Part shown: in pieces, positions 51,679 to 60,600 of the stretch | Layout of the letters: each line of letters opens with the position of its first letter | Numbering within the stretch: position 1 is the first letter of the stretch | Source: Gordonia insulae | GTDB taxonomy: Bacteria; Actinomycetota; Actinomycetes; Mycobacteriales; Mycobacteriaceae | Assembly: GCF_003855095.1 (NCBI RefSeq) | Contig: NZ_CP033972.1 | Location: forward strand, 4,402,001-4,466,000 | Length of the DNA: 64,000 nucleotides | Reading direction: 5' to 3' | Notes under the pieces: model-generated | Databases searched by the model: none | What the model was told of the DNA's origin: nothing | What the model saw: only the letters and a program-made list of their open reading frames with translations | Translations under genes and position numbers: made by a program

Positions 51679-52344
51679 TCAGGGCGTGCGCAGGCAGCGC
51701 CGGACCTCGTCGTCGTCGACCTGGCGGAAGTCGTCGTAGGACTGACCGACGGCGTGGAACGGGTCCGGGGTCGTCACGCACACCACCGCGCCGACGGTGG
51801 GGTCGGCGTCGAATCGATCGATGGTGTCGGCGGGGGCGGTGGGCACCGCGACCACCACGGCGGCCGCCCCCGCGGCGTCGGCCGCGCGCACCGCGACCGC
51901 CATCGTCGACCCGGTCGCCAATCCGTCGTCGACCAGGATCACCGTGCGGTCGGCCAGTGAGAGTGGTTGGCGGCCAACGCGATACCGTGTCTCGCGCTCC
52001 ACCCGGACCGCATCCTCCCGGTCCACGATCGATCGGAACTGCTCCGCCGACACACCCAGCCGCCGGGGCACATCGTCGTTGACGACGATCTCCCCGGCGG
52101 CGATCGCACCCATCGCGAACTCCGGCTGCCCCGGGGCACCGAGCTTGCGCACCACGAGCGCGTCGAGCGCGGCGCCCAGCGCATCGGCGACCTCGCGGGC
52201 CACGGGCACACCGCCGCGGGCCAGCCCGAGCACGACGATGTGTTCGGTCGGGGTGTCGGTGACCAACGGTTCGCGGCGCAGACGGTCGGCGAGGGCCCGG
52301 CCGGCGTCCCGACGGTCCGCGAAGACCACTGCCCGCCACGACAT
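51679..52344 (-). CDS. Phosphoribosyltransferase family protein
   Basis: A 221-residue type I phosphoribosyltransferase-fold protein. The PRPP-binding loop VILVDDGLATGST lies at residues 135-147. The N-terminal VVLGLARGGVPVAREVADALGA and RKLGAPGQPEFAMGAIA are typical of the uncharacterised group often linked to stress or dienelactone-hydrolase fusions, without a base-specific hood. The nucleobase substrate is unknown. It is convergent with the WS/DGAT gene (four bases between stops) and follows the SnoaL-like gene closely. Confidence 0.85.
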   Translation of the reverse strand: MSWRAVVFADRRDAGRALADRLRREPLVTDTPTEHIVVLGLARGGVPVAREVADALGAALDALVVRKLGAPGQPEFAMGAIAAGEIVVNDDVPRRLGVSAEQFRSIVDREDAVRVERETRYRVGRQPLSLADRTVILVDDGLATGSTMAVAVRAADAAGAAAVVVAVPTAPADTIDRFDADPTVGAVVCVTTPDPFHAVGQSYDDFRQVDDDEVRRCLRTP

Positions 52345-52349
52345 CGTGG

Positions 52350-52808
52350 TCAGATCCGGATGGCCGGGCCGACGTCGAGTGCGAAGCTCGGCAGATCGTC
52401 GAGGCTCAGCTTGGCCTCGTAGGTGCGGTCGTAGCCGGTGGCGCAGATCCGCCAGCCGGCATCGGTCTTGCGATACCGGTCGCTGTAGAAGGCCGCGCCG
52501 AAGAGCATGAACTTGAAGTCGGGCACCATCACGCGGTCCTGCAGATACCAGCGTCCGGTGGCCTCGTCCCCCTCGACGTCGATCTCCGGATGGTCGACCC
52601 GGTGCTCGGTGATCACCGCGGGGCCGACCGATGTCCGCATGAAGTCGACGAGCTCGCCCCGGTTGGTGAACGCGAGACTCGACCCGTAATCGCCGGTCAC
52701 GTCCTCGGTCAGCGTCCCTTCGAACACCTCCCAGTCCTTGGTGTCCAGCGCACGCAGATAGCGGTATTTGAGAAGCTTGATCGCCTCGACATCGTCCATG
52801 CTCCACAT
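52350..52808 (-). CDS. SnoaL-like (NTF2-fold) protein
   Basis: A 152-residue protein of the NTF2-like superfamily. The pattern IKLLKYRYLRALDTKDWEVFEGTLTEDV, then EHRVDHPEIDVEGDEATGRWYLQD and GWRICATGYDRTY matches SnoaL_4-type hydratase/isomerase folds. No function can be assigned. The start may be this ATG or one three codons later; neither has a convincing ribosome-binding site. It sits six bases before the phosphoribosyltransferase start, suggesting co-transcription. Confidence 0.78.
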   Translation of the reverse strand: MWSMDDVEAIKLLKYRYLRALDTKDWEVFEGTLTEDVTGDYGSSLAFTNRGELVDFMRTSVGPAVITEHRVDHPEIDVEGDEATGRWYLQDRVMVPDFKFMLFGAAFYSDRYRKTDAGWRICATGYDRTYEAKLSLDDLPSFALDVGPAIRI

Positions 52809-52944
52809 CTACCCGTAACCCGCCCACGGCAATCGGAAATCCACTGATGCCAACCGCTCCTTCGCCGTCGGGAACCCGGCCCGGAGGCCGCCGGCGCCAC
52901 CACCGTGGTTGACAGCCACGTGCGATGACCACGAGTGTTGAGCC

Positions 52945-53829
52945 ATGACTTCCATCGCCGACGACACCGGCCACCGCACTGCACGCAAGGCGTACGAGAC
53001 CATCGAACCCTTCCACGTGCTCGCGTACTTCAATCCGGGTCTGCGCGCCGCCAACGAGGACACCGGCCTGGACGCCCACTCCTTCTACGTGGGAGCGCGG
53101 GCGGCACCGATGGGGGATTGCCACCCGTTCGTGGTTGTCTCGTCGTTCTACAACTTCGCGCCCGATCTGATCACCACCAGTTGGGACGCCGCGCGCGCGG
53201 TCGGGCTCGACAAGGTCGCCGCCCGGCGGGTGCGGATGCTCGACGAACAGTTGCGCACCATCCTGGCCGACCGCATCGACGACCCGCAGATCCCCGAGCT
53301 GACCACGCGCTATCGCGAGATCGCCGACGGTCTGCCACTCGGCGGCCGTCCGCTCGCGGCCGCGTGGGCGGCGGCCCCGCTGCCCGACGAACCGCACGTG
53401 GCGCTCTGGCACGCGATCGCGGTCATTCGGGAGTGGCGCGGCGACAACCACATCGCCGTTCTCGTCAATCACGGGCTCGACGCGTTGGACGCGGTCACCT
53501 TCCACGAGGCCGAGCTGCCCGATACGACGATCAGCCGGCGCATCCTCGGCCGCAAGCTGGTGCAGCTGACCCGCGGCTGGTCGGATGAACAGTGGGACGC
53601 CTCGGTGGACCGGTTGATCGACCGCGGCCTCGCCGCCCGTACGGAGACCGGACATCAACTGACCGAGTCGGGCCTCGAGCTCTATCGCACGATCGAGTCC
53701 GACACGGACGCGCTCACCGCCCCGGCCTGGTCGGGACCCGACGTCGAGGATCTGCTGACCCGGACCCGCCCGTACGTGAAGGCCGTCATCGACGCCGGTG
53801 TGCTGCCGGGTACTCGCAAGAAGGACTGA
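52945..53829 (+). CDS. SCO6745/SalK-type protein
   Basis: A 294-residue protein resembling the SCO6745/SalK family. It has ARKAYETIEPFHVLAYF at the start, GLDAHSFYVGARAAPMGDC, and a central WHAIAVIREWRGDNHIAVL. The C-terminal half has a winged-helix-like RLIDRGLAARTETGHQLTESG. The molecular role is not established for the family. The ATG follows a weak GTTGAGCC sequence. It is divergent from the SnoaL-like gene with a 136-base gap in which I see no clear operator. Confidence 0.7.
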   Translation: MTSIADDTGHRTARKAYETIEPFHVLAYFNPGLRAANEDTGLDAHSFYVGARAAPMGDCHPFVVVSSFYNFAPDLITTSWDAARAVGLDKVAARRVRMLDEQLRTILADRIDDPQIPELTTRYREIADGLPLGGRPLAAAWAAAPLPDEPHVALWHAIAVIREWRGDNHIAVLVNHGLDALDAVTFHEAELPDTTISRRILGRKLVQLTRGWSDEQWDASVDRLIDRGLAARTETGHQLTESGLELYRTIESDTDALTAPAWSGPDVEDLLTRTRPYVKAVIDAGVLPGTRKKD

Positions 53830-53860
53830 CCGCGGTGCCGTGGGACGGCGGCCCGGTCAG
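53826..53860. terminator. Possible hairpin between convergent genes
   Basis: CTGACCG and CGGTCAG flank an inner GCCG/CGGC stem, overlapping the stop region of the SalK-type gene and the end of the DMT-type pseudogene. It could end transcription from either side. Confidence 0.35.
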
Positions 53861-54974
53861 GACGGGTGACCGTCCACGCCGCTGTCCCCGGACGCCCGGT
53901 CCCGGCGGGTGAATCGGCTCGACGACGCCCAGCCGAAGAGGTCGTTGCCATCGGCTGGCGGGTCGATCGCACGGGTGGTGCCGTTCTCGACGTCCGCGTC
54001 CGTGGTGTCCGCGTCGGAATCCGGATCGTGCTCGGTCGTCTCGTCTTCCCGGCCTCGACGCCAGCCGCCCTTGAGAGGTGGCGCCTCGCCGAAGTGATCG
54101 GGATCGCCGGAGCCGTACCAGGCGACCAGCACGGCGCCGATCACGGCGCCGATGAAGCCGACGATCGCCAGCCAGCCCAGACCGGACTTGGCCGTGTCGT
54201 CGAGGAACAGCACCCCGACGAGGCTGGGGCCGGCCGTCTCGCCGACGACGAGTACGGCGGTCACCCCGTTCACCGCGCCGACCTGCAGCGCGACGGTCTG
54301 GACGAAGAATCCGCAGGCTCCGGCGGCGGCGATGGTCCACGCCGCCGGGTCGGTGATCAGCACGAGCGGCTGGAACGGCTGCACGCCGTCGAGCACCCGT
54401 ACGGCGATCGCGATCACACCGAACAAGAGACCTGCCATCGCGCCGCCGACGATGGCGGCGTGCTTGCCGAGGCGGTAGACCCGAGCAGCGCGAGGCCGCA
54501 GAGCCCGAGGGTGGCCACGAAGAGTTCCCAGTGGAAGACGGCGCTCTCACCGCCGCCGGCGTGCGGCTCCGCGGAGAGTCCGAGCAGACACAGCGACAGC
54601 ACGACCAGCCAGATCGCGATCCAGTCGCGTGTCTGCAGCGCGATGTTGAGCATGATCGTGCCCAGCAGTGCGGTGACCACGAGGTTTGCCGACACGATCG
54701 TCTGCGAGAGGAAGAGCGGGAGGAAGCGGGCGGCCAGCGCGCCGCCGGCGAAACCGATGACCACCATGGTGGTGCCCAGGATGAAGGCGGGGTCGACGAA
54801 GGTGGACATCGTCGACTGCAGCGACGGTCCGCCCGCCGCATTGGTCTGACTGTCCTCGGTGCCCTCTTCGCGGGCGGTCGTCGCAACCCGGCGCGCACCG
54901 AGCGCGCGGAGTACGGTGGACATGCCATAGGCGACGGCAGCGAGGCAAGCCGCGATGATCCCGATCACGAACAT
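53857..54974 (-). pseudogene. DMT-type membrane transporter, frameshifted
   Basis: Two overlapping frames on the minus strand make one protein. From the ATG at 54974 (GGAGGTG upstream) the first frame gives MFVIGIIAACLAAVAYG and several helices up to LCGLALLG. The second frame continues with VYRLGKHAAIVGGAMAGLLFGVIAIAV and four more helices. Adding one base at the CCC run at 54480-54482 joins them into about 372 residues: nine to ten helices and a charged, Asp-rich tail. This is a DMT/EamA-like permease. The break is either a real inactivating deletion or a sequencing error in a short homopolymer. Confidence 0.75.
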
Positions 54975-55115
54975 CCGCACACCTCCCCAGACTGGCCTCG
55001 AGCGACGTGGGACCTGCACCGACTCGAGATTCCGAATGCACCCCGCGTAACAGCATTGTGCAACGATCCCGACAGCTCGACTATTCCTTTTTCGCCGAAC
55101 GTTCTCCCCGAGGCC

Positions 55116-55132
55116 GGTTAGTCAGCCTAACC
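55116..55132. promoter_or_regulatory. Inverted repeat upstream of ATP-grasp gene
   Basis: GGTTAG-TCAGC-CTAACC is a perfect 6-5-6 dyad ending 9 bases before the -10 box, placed where a repressor or activator could bind. It resembles an iron-box half-site but has a wider spacer than the DtxR/IdeR consensus. Confidence 0.45.
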
Positions 55133-55141
55133 ACCCTCTCC

Positions 55142-55147
55142 TACACT
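55142..55147 (+). promoter_or_regulatory. -10 element of ATP-grasp gene, leaderless
   Basis: TACACT is followed by 7 bases and the GTG at 55155. Confidence 0.5.
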
Positions 55148-55154
55148 CCTCACC

Positions 55155-56327
55155 GTGGGCACCACGGAGCGCAAGCACGTACTGATCACCTTCGGGAGAT
55201 CGTTCCTCACCCTCGAACTCGCGCGGCTGATGTCGGCGGCCGGGCACCGGGTGACGATCGTCGACAGCATCCCGGTCGGCGTGACGCGTTTCTCGCATGC
55301 CGCCGACGCATTCCACCGGGTGCCTGCGCCAAAATTCGAGCCCCGCGCCTATTGTCACGCGCTGGCGAAGATCGTCGCCGACGAGAAGGTCGACATGGTC
55401 ATCCCGATCCACGAGGAGACCGACATCCTCTCGATGATGGTCGATCTCTTCCCGCCGGAATGTGAGCTGTTCCTGTCGGATTTCGAGACCGAGAACAGCC
55501 TGCACAACAAGTTCGAGTTCCAGGAACTCCTTGTCGCACGCGGAATCACCACACTGAAATACGCTCAGGTGCGCGGTCCCGAAGACGTTGCGGCACTCGA
55601 TTTCGACGCCCCGTTCGCCCTCAAGGAATGCTATTCACGGGGTTCGCAGAAGGTCCACAAGATCATGCCCGACGATCCGCTCGATTGGGTCGAGTTCGAT
55701 CCGATCAATCCGTGGATCGCCCAGGAGTGGGTGTCCGGCACCAACTACTGCACGTACTCCATCGTCCGCGAGGGGCGCATCCACGCGCACGCCACCTACC
55801 CCGTCGACTACGCGATCGGCGGCAGCTCCTGCCTCAACTTCCGGTCGGTGCAGCACGACGGCATTCTCGAGTGGATCTCGAAGTTCGTGCGGGACATGAA
55901 CTTCACCGGCCAGATCGGCTTCGACTTCATCGAGGACCCGGAGCGCGGACTGTTCTGCATCGAATGCAATCCACGCGCGACGAGCGGGATCATGATGTTC
56001 GAACCCGCCGACGGGGTCGATCGCGCATTCTTCGGGGAGAACGACGACGTCATCACGCCGGACCCCGATGTGCACAAGATGATCGGTCTGGGCATGCTGC
56101 TCTACGGCTGGCGCAAGGCATCGCGCCGCGACCGGTCACTGCGAGAGTTCTTCCGGACCTTCCGGAACTCGAGTGACGTGATCACCTCGCCCGGCGATCA
56201 GCGGCCGGCACTCCTGTTGCCGTTCGCGTATCTGGGCATCCTGCGCAGCTGCTACAAGTACAAGGTCGGACTGGCCGAGGGGTTCATGCACGACCACGAG
56301 TGGGATGGCCTGCGCATCTCGGAGTAA
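55155..56327 (+). CDS. ATP-grasp enzyme, substrate unknown
   Basis: A 390-residue protein with a Rossmann-like pre-domain (HVLITFGRSFLTLELARLMSAAGHRVTIVD). An ATP-grasp core follows: FALKECYSRGSQKVHKI, IAQEWVSGTNYCTYSIV, GQIGFDFIEDPERGLFCIECNPRATSG; the last holds the metal-binding E-x-N-P-R motif near residue 273. Such carboxylate-amine/thiol ligases make peptide-like bonds with ATP. The C-terminal 100 residues are family-specific. The GTG start fits a leaderless promoter. It stands alone, divergent from a broken DMT-type gene, so the substrate is not indicated. Confidence 0.83.
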   Translation: MGTTERKHVLITFGRSFLTLELARLMSAAGHRVTIVDSIPVGVTRFSHAADAFHRVPAPKFEPRAYCHALAKIVADEKVDMVIPIHEETDILSMMVDLFPPECELFLSDFETENSLHNKFEFQELLVARGITTLKYAQVRGPEDVAALDFDAPFALKECYSRGSQKVHKIMPDDPLDWVEFDPINPWIAQEWVSGTNYCTYSIVREGRIHAHATYPVDYAIGGSSCLNFRSVQHDGILEWISKFVRDMNFTGQIGFDFIEDPERGLFCIECNPRATSGIMMFEPADGVDRAFFGENDDVITPDPDVHKMIGLGMLLYGWRKASRRDRSLREFFRTFRNSSDVITSPGDQRPALLLPFAYLGILRSCYKYKVGLAEGFMHDHEWDGLRISE

Positions 56328-56359
56328 CGGTCAACGGGGCCTTCGGGAAGCGGTGCTCG

Positions 56360-57772
56360 TCAGGGGGCGGGCTGCGACACCCGACGTCCGCGCACGTAGA
56401 CCTCGGCGATGGCGGGCTCACGCATTCCCATCAACAGCGCGAACAGGGTCTGGTCTCGGGCGGTGTCCGCATCGTCGGCGCGGATGCCGTGCCGCAGGAT
56501 CGACTCCAGCGGCTCCCATCGATCCGGTTGGATGACAAGGAAATCCGCCTCCTTCCCGACGTCGAAGTTGCCGAAGTGGTCCTCCATGTCGAGGGCGCGC
56601 GCGCCGGCGAGCGTGCCGGTGAACAGCATCTGTGCCGGATGTATGGCGACGCCGGCCTCGCCGGGTTCGCTGAGATGCACTTTGAACGCGTCGGCGAGCA
56701 CGCGCGCGATGAGCCATTCGTCGCCGGCGCCGACGTCGGTCCCGGCCGCGACGGTGACCCCGGATGAGACCGTCCGGCGCCATGGCATCGTGCCGGAGCC
56801 GAGGAACTGCTGTGACACAGGGCAATGCGCGATGGATGTGCCCGCATCGGCCATCCGGGCGAGTTCGTCGTCGGTGCAGTGCACCGCATGGGCCATGATC
56901 GTGCGGCGACCGAGTAGCCCGGGCCCACCGATGCGACTGCCGGGCAGGAAACGTCCGTCGTAGGTGTCGAGGTACGAGTCCACGCCGAAAGTGCTCTTCA
57001 CCATGTCGATCTCACCGGTCCCGGGCCGGTTGTTCTCGTTGAGGTGGGTGTGGACGTACACCCCACGCGCACGGACGTCCTCGTAGAGTTCACCGAGTGC
57101 GGCGAGGGTGCTGGTGGTGACGGAGAGGGAGAACCGCGGCACGATCGCCACCTGCAGCAGAGGGTTGCCCGCATCACCGGAATCCGCACCGTGCCACCTG
57201 CTGATCTCGTCCGCGGCGAGTTCGACGGCCCGATCGTCGGTGGTCAGCAACGGGGTCGCGGACGGTCCGCCGACGGTCTGGATGCCTCGGCCGCTCACCA
57301 ATCTCAGTCCGGCACGGTGGGTTTCGGTGAACAGGGCGTCCTGCGCGGATGGGAAGGCCGAGCCGAACACCATCGCGGCCGTGGTCCCGACCGCGATGCG
57401 GCGCGCGGTGAAGTCGCGGGCGATCTGCTGGGCGAACGCCGGATCGGCCAGCCGCGCCTCGGCCGGGAAGATGCAGGAGTCGAGCCATTCCAGCAGTTGC
57501 CCCCCGCCGTACGCGTCGACCGAATAGGTCTGCGGGAAGTGGATGTGGGTGTCGACGAATCCGGGGATGAGGAAACCGTCCCCGTGGTCGCGGATGTTCT
57601 CGGGCGTGTCGGTCGCCTGCGGCCGTCCGTCACGCAGGCCGCAGTAGACGATGGTGCCAGCATCGTCGATGACCAGCGCGCCGTCCGGAATCCAGACCAG
57701 GGCGTCGGTCGCCTCGCCGACGGTGGGGCGGCCGGCCACGTGGAAGATCCGGCCGAGATGGGTGGTGCTCAC
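56360..57772 (-). CDS. Guanine deaminase (amidohydrolase family)
   Basis: A 470-residue metal-dependent amidohydrolase. The zinc-site HxH is in FVDTHIHFPQ (H76, H78). Later ligands lie in YVHTHLNENN, AHAVHCTDDEL and AAGTDVGAG, and SIAHCPVSQQFLGSGTMPW is typical of guanine deaminases. It would convert guanine to xanthine in purine salvage or use as nitrogen source. The GTG start was chosen because the family's N-terminal strand begins there; an ATG 23 codons upstream adds an unlikely Cys/Pro-rich stretch. No other purine-catabolism gene is adjacent. Confidence 0.85.
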   Translation of the reverse strand: MSTTHLGRIFHVAGRPTVGEATDALVWIPDGALVIDDAGTIVYCGLRDGRPQATDTPENIRDHGDGFLIPGFVDTHIHFPQTYSVDAYGGGQLLEWLDSCIFPAEARLADPAFAQQIARDFTARRIAVGTTAAMVFGSAFPSAQDALFTETHRAGLRLVSGRGIQTVGGPSATPLLTTDDRAVELAADEISRWHGADSGDAGNPLLQVAIVPRFSLSVTTSTLAALGELYEDVRARGVYVHTHLNENNRPGTGEIDMVKSTFGVDSYLDTYDGRFLPGSRIGGPGLLGRRTIMAHAVHCTDDELARMADAGTSIAHCPVSQQFLGSGTMPWRRTVSSGVTVAAGTDVGAGDEWLIARVLADAFKVHLSEPGEAGVAIHPAQMLFTGTLAGARALDMEDHFGNFDVGKEADFLVIQPDRWEPLESILRHGIRADDADTARDQTLFALLMGMREPAIAEVYVRGRRVSQPAP

Positions 57773-57863
57773 CCGAACACGAAAGCACAGGTTCGCCGGG
57801 TCGGCCGGGTGAGTGACCGGCCCGTTCGCCGGTCGGCACAACGCCTGGCAGGTGGCGCGATAG

Positions 57864-57869
57864 TAGAAT
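57864..57869 (+). promoter_or_regulatory. Putative -10 element of secreted-peptide gene
   Basis: TAGAAT lies 53 bases before the peptide's ATG, within the 5' flank of the divergent guanine deaminase gene. Confidence 0.4.
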
Positions 57870-57921
57870 CCGAGCCAGGGCGTACCGGGGAGCGTCGCAG
57901 CATTCGATGAAGGGACACACG

Positions 57922-58098
57922 ATGAAGCGCAGGATCTCTCTGGTCATGGCCACCGCGGCCGTCGCACTCGGGGTCGGATCGGCAGTCGCACCCGCCGCCG
58001 ACGCGTCACCGCTGGAACCCCACCCGGCATTCAGCCTCGGTTCGGTGTCGTTCTGCATCAACATCCCGGTCGGACCGGTGCACATCAGCATCTGCTGA
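57922..58098 (+). CDS. Tiny secreted peptide with two cysteines, unknown function
   Basis: A 58-residue precursor. MKRRISLVMATAAVALGVGSAV is a classic signal peptide and cleavage is expected after APAADA, leaving about 27 residues. The mature part SPLEPHPAFSLGSVSFCIN continues to a C-terminal HISIC, so the two cysteines could form a loop of about 12 residues including the last residue. AAGGGA lies nine bases before the ATG; an upstream ATG adds five residues. I do not recognise the family. It is a separate transcription unit between two minus-strand genes. Confidence 0.7.
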   Translation: MKRRISLVMATAAVALGVGSAVAPAADASPLEPHPAFSLGSVSFCINIPVGPVHISIC

Positions 58099-58106
58099 CC
58101 GCACGA

Positions 58107-59798
58107 TCAGTCCGGCGGCACATCCTCGAGCCAGCGGGTGGCGTCCGCGTACGCGGCATCGACGGCCCCGAACAACCGGTCGGTCGCCACGTAGATGTTG
58201 TCGGCGCCGATGCTCTCGGCGATGCCGGAGCCCTCCAGGCGCCGGTGCAGATCCTCGGTCACCCCCGCGAGAATGAAACGCCCACCCCGGGAGCGGATCT
58301 CGTCCGCCCAGCCGCGGAGCAGCTTCTGCACCGTCGCCGACGGTACGCCCGGTAGTGTTCGCACACTGAGGATCAGCACGCTGCGACGGCTTCCGTCGGT
58401 CACCGCCGGCCACTGTTGAGCGATGCGCGGCACCTCGGCGAAGAGTGCGACCCCCGAATAGTGGAGGACCGTCACCCGATCACCGGGCAGCGACGCCGGC
58501 GGCTCGCCGGTGACCCAGCCGCCATCCGACGGTGACAGCGTGACCAGCCGGGCCGCTCGCGCCGCCTGGACGCAGTAGAGCACCAACGAGGTCGCCGCAC
58601 CGACCAGGATCGCGTCCTGTAACGGGATCTGGGTGGTTGCGACAAAGGTGACCACCATCGCGACAGCGCTCAACGGTGCAGTCCGGAACACGATCATGAC
58701 GTCGTCCCAGCGTCCCTGGATCAGTTCGAAACCGATCACGAAGAGCAGACCACCGATGACCGCCATCGGGATCACCTGCGCCGCTGCGCCGACGGCGAGG
58801 ACCAGCAACAGCAACCAGACACCGGCGAAGATCCCGGCCCATCGGGTCCGTGCTCCCGCCGACACCGCGACACCGGTCCGGGACAGTGAGCCGCCGGTGG
58901 CCAGCGAGCCGAAGAATCCGCCGACGAGGTTCGCCGCACCCTGCGCCGCGAAATCACCGGACGCACTGGGTCGGGATCCGTCCGGATTCGGTACGGCAGC
59001 GGAGATGCCGGCGGCCTGGGCGAGCGCGACGAGCGCGATGGCGAATGCGCCGAGGAGCAGATCGGGCAGCCGGGTCAGATCCGGCAGGGTCACCGGCGGC
59101 AGGCTGTTGGGGACCTCCGCGATGTCGCCGACGGTCTCCGCATCGACCCGGATCACCGCGCACACCGCGGTGACCACCACCAGCGCGATCAGCATCGCAT
59201 ACGACGCGATCGGTTTGACCAGGCGGAAGATCGCCCACACGGCCACGGTGGCGATCGAGATCACGACCGCGGCGATCGACCATTCGGAGACATGGGCGGC
59301 CGCATCGACGAACTTCACCAGCGTGTTGTGCGCCTCCGGCGTGTACCCCGTGACGTCCTTGAGGACCCCGCTGACGATCTGCACCGCGATGCCGAGCGTG
59401 AACCCCGTCATCACGGCGCTCGAGACGAAATCCATGATGGCGCCGACCCGCAACACCCCGAACAGGAGCATCACCAGCCCGACCGCGATGGTGAGCATGG
59501 CGATGTTGCCGACGTCGTGGGGGTCGAGTCCGGCCGACGACAGCACACTCTGCGACGACAAGGCGATGGCGCTCGTCAGGGTGGTCACCATCAGGACGGT
59601 GCGCGAGAAGATCGAGGCCACCATCGTCGGGACCATCCCCGAGTAGAGACCCGTGACCGGGTTGAACCCGCCGATCGACGCGTAGGCCATCCCTTCCGGG
59701 ATGGAGAAGAGCGCTGTCACCAGTCCCGACACCGCGTCCGCCGGACGCGGGCGGCCGAGGCGGGGTAGTGGTCGTCTGAGTCGATCCGCGACTGGCAC
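58107..59798 (-). CDS. SulP-family anion transporter with STAS domain
   Basis: A 563-residue permease. The helix-rich domain (residues about 15-420) starts ADAVSGLVTALFSIPEGMAYASIGGFNPVTGLYS, the SulP signature, and contains SGDFAAQGAANLVGGFFGSLATGGSLSRT. A C-terminal STAS domain begins near 435 (VTVLHYSGVALFAEV). SulP proteins carry sulfate, bicarbonate or other anions; the ion is not predictable here. The GTG start is supported by a TACGCT box 6 bases upstream, although the frame is open further. It ends eight bases from the convergent secreted-peptide gene. Confidence 0.88.
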   Translation of the reverse strand: MPVADRLRRPLPRLGRPRPADAVSGLVTALFSIPEGMAYASIGGFNPVTGLYSGMVPTMVASIFSRTVLMVTTLTSAIALSSQSVLSSAGLDPHDVGNIAMLTIAVGLVMLLFGVLRVGAIMDFVSSAVMTGFTLGIAVQIVSGVLKDVTGYTPEAHNTLVKFVDAAAHVSEWSIAAVVISIATVAVWAIFRLVKPIASYAMLIALVVVTAVCAVIRVDAETVGDIAEVPNSLPPVTLPDLTRLPDLLLGAFAIALVALAQAAGISAAVPNPDGSRPSASGDFAAQGAANLVGGFFGSLATGGSLSRTGVAVSAGARTRWAGIFAGVWLLLLVLAVGAAAQVIPMAVIGGLLFVIGFELIQGRWDDVMIVFRTAPLSAVAMVVTFVATTQIPLQDAILVGAATSLVLYCVQAARAARLVTLSPSDGGWVTGEPPASLPGDRVTVLHYSGVALFAEVPRIAQQWPAVTDGSRRSVLILSVRTLPGVPSATVQKLLRGWADEIRSRGGRFILAGVTEDLHRRLEGSGIAESIGADNIYVATDRLFGAVDAAYADATRWLEDVPPD

Positions 59799-59804
59799 GT
59801 GACC

Positions 59805-59810
59805 AGCGTA
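59805..59810 (-). promoter_or_regulatory. -10 element of SulP gene, leaderless
   Basis: TACGCT on the minus strand, 6 bases before the GTG at 59798. Confidence 0.45.
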
Positions 59811-59831
59811 GGCATGAACGGCTCGGTGGAC

Positions 59832-59837
59832 TACGGT
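59832..59837 (+). promoter_or_regulatory. Putative -10 element of SfLAP-like gene
   Basis: TACGGT lies 39 bases before the ATG. A GAGGGAG ribosome-binding site is just upstream of the codon. Confidence 0.4.
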
Positions 59838-59876
59838 CGGTGACAACATCATCGCCACACGGCTGAGGGAGTCGGT

Positions 59877-60530
59877 ATGGGCTCGGCGCTCGGAGAACTG
59901 CTGCCGCTCGCGCTGGGTGTCGCGATCTCGCCCATCCCGATCATCGGTGCGATCCTGATGCTGCTCGGCAAACACGCGCGCACCACCAGCATCGCCTTCG
60001 CCGTGGGATGGTTGCTGGGCATCGTCATCGCCACCACGATCTTCGTCTTTCTCGGCGGTTCACTGGGTGATTCGGCCTCGAGCGGCAACGCCTGGATCAA
60101 GCTGGGGCTGGGAATCCTGCTCCTGGTCGTCGGCCTGCGTCAGTGGCGCGGTCGCCAGGGCGAGCCGGCCACCCCGAAATGGATGCGCGCGATCGACGAG
60201 ATGCGGCCGCCGACCGCACTCGGACTGGGCTTCGCCTTGTCTGCCATCAATCCCAAGAACCTGATCATGTGCGTCGCCGCCGGAGTCAGTATCGGGACCG
60301 CGTCGCTGTCCGCCGGATCGGATGTCGCGCTCGTCGCGATCTTCTCCGTCCTCGCCGCGACCACCGTGGTCATCCCCGTGCTCGCCTATCAGATCGCCGC
60401 CGACCGGCTGCGTGATCCGCTGGACCGGCTCAAGGTGTGGCTGCAGGCCAACAATGCCACCGTGATGGCGGTGCTCATCCTGGTGATCGGCGTGGTGCTG
60501 ATCGGGAAGGGCATCTCCGGGTTGGGGTGA
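59877..60530 (+). CDS. GAP/SfLAP family membrane protein
   Basis: A 217-residue protein with six hydrophobic helices. The start ELLPLALGVAISPIPIIGAILMLLG and the central GLGFALSAINPKNLIMCVAAG are the two half-repeats seen in the LysE-like Sap/GAP family, which includes proteins needed to export cell-envelope lipids such as sulfolipid or glycopeptidolipids. The cargo here is unknown. GAGGGAG precedes the ATG by five bases. A strong terminator follows. Confidence 0.82.
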   Translation: MGSALGELLPLALGVAISPIPIIGAILMLLGKHARTTSIAFAVGWLLGIVIATTIFVFLGGSLGDSASSGNAWIKLGLGILLLVVGLRQWRGRQGEPATPKWMRAIDEMRPPTALGLGFALSAINPKNLIMCVAAGVSIGTASLSAGSDVALVAIFSVLAATTVVIPVLAYQIAADRLRDPLDRLKVWLQANNATVMAVLILVIGVVLIGKGISGLG

Positions 60531-60536
60531 TCGTCC

Positions 60537-60582
60537 CGACCACACAGGGCGCGTCCCGCGGGGGACGCGCCCTGTGTGGTCG
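60537..60582. terminator. Strong bidirectional terminator hairpin
   Basis: Two perfect 21-base arms (60537-60557 and 60562-60582) close a GCGG loop between the convergent SfLAP-like and alkylsulfatase genes. No U-tract follows. Confidence 0.85.
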
Positions 60583-60600
60583 ATCGGACTCTGCGGTGAA

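Noticed and set aside
55116..55134. GGTTAG-N5-CTAACC as an IdeR/DtxR iron box
   Set aside because: The central spacing is four bases too long for the 19-bp consensus; kept only as a generic inverted repeat.
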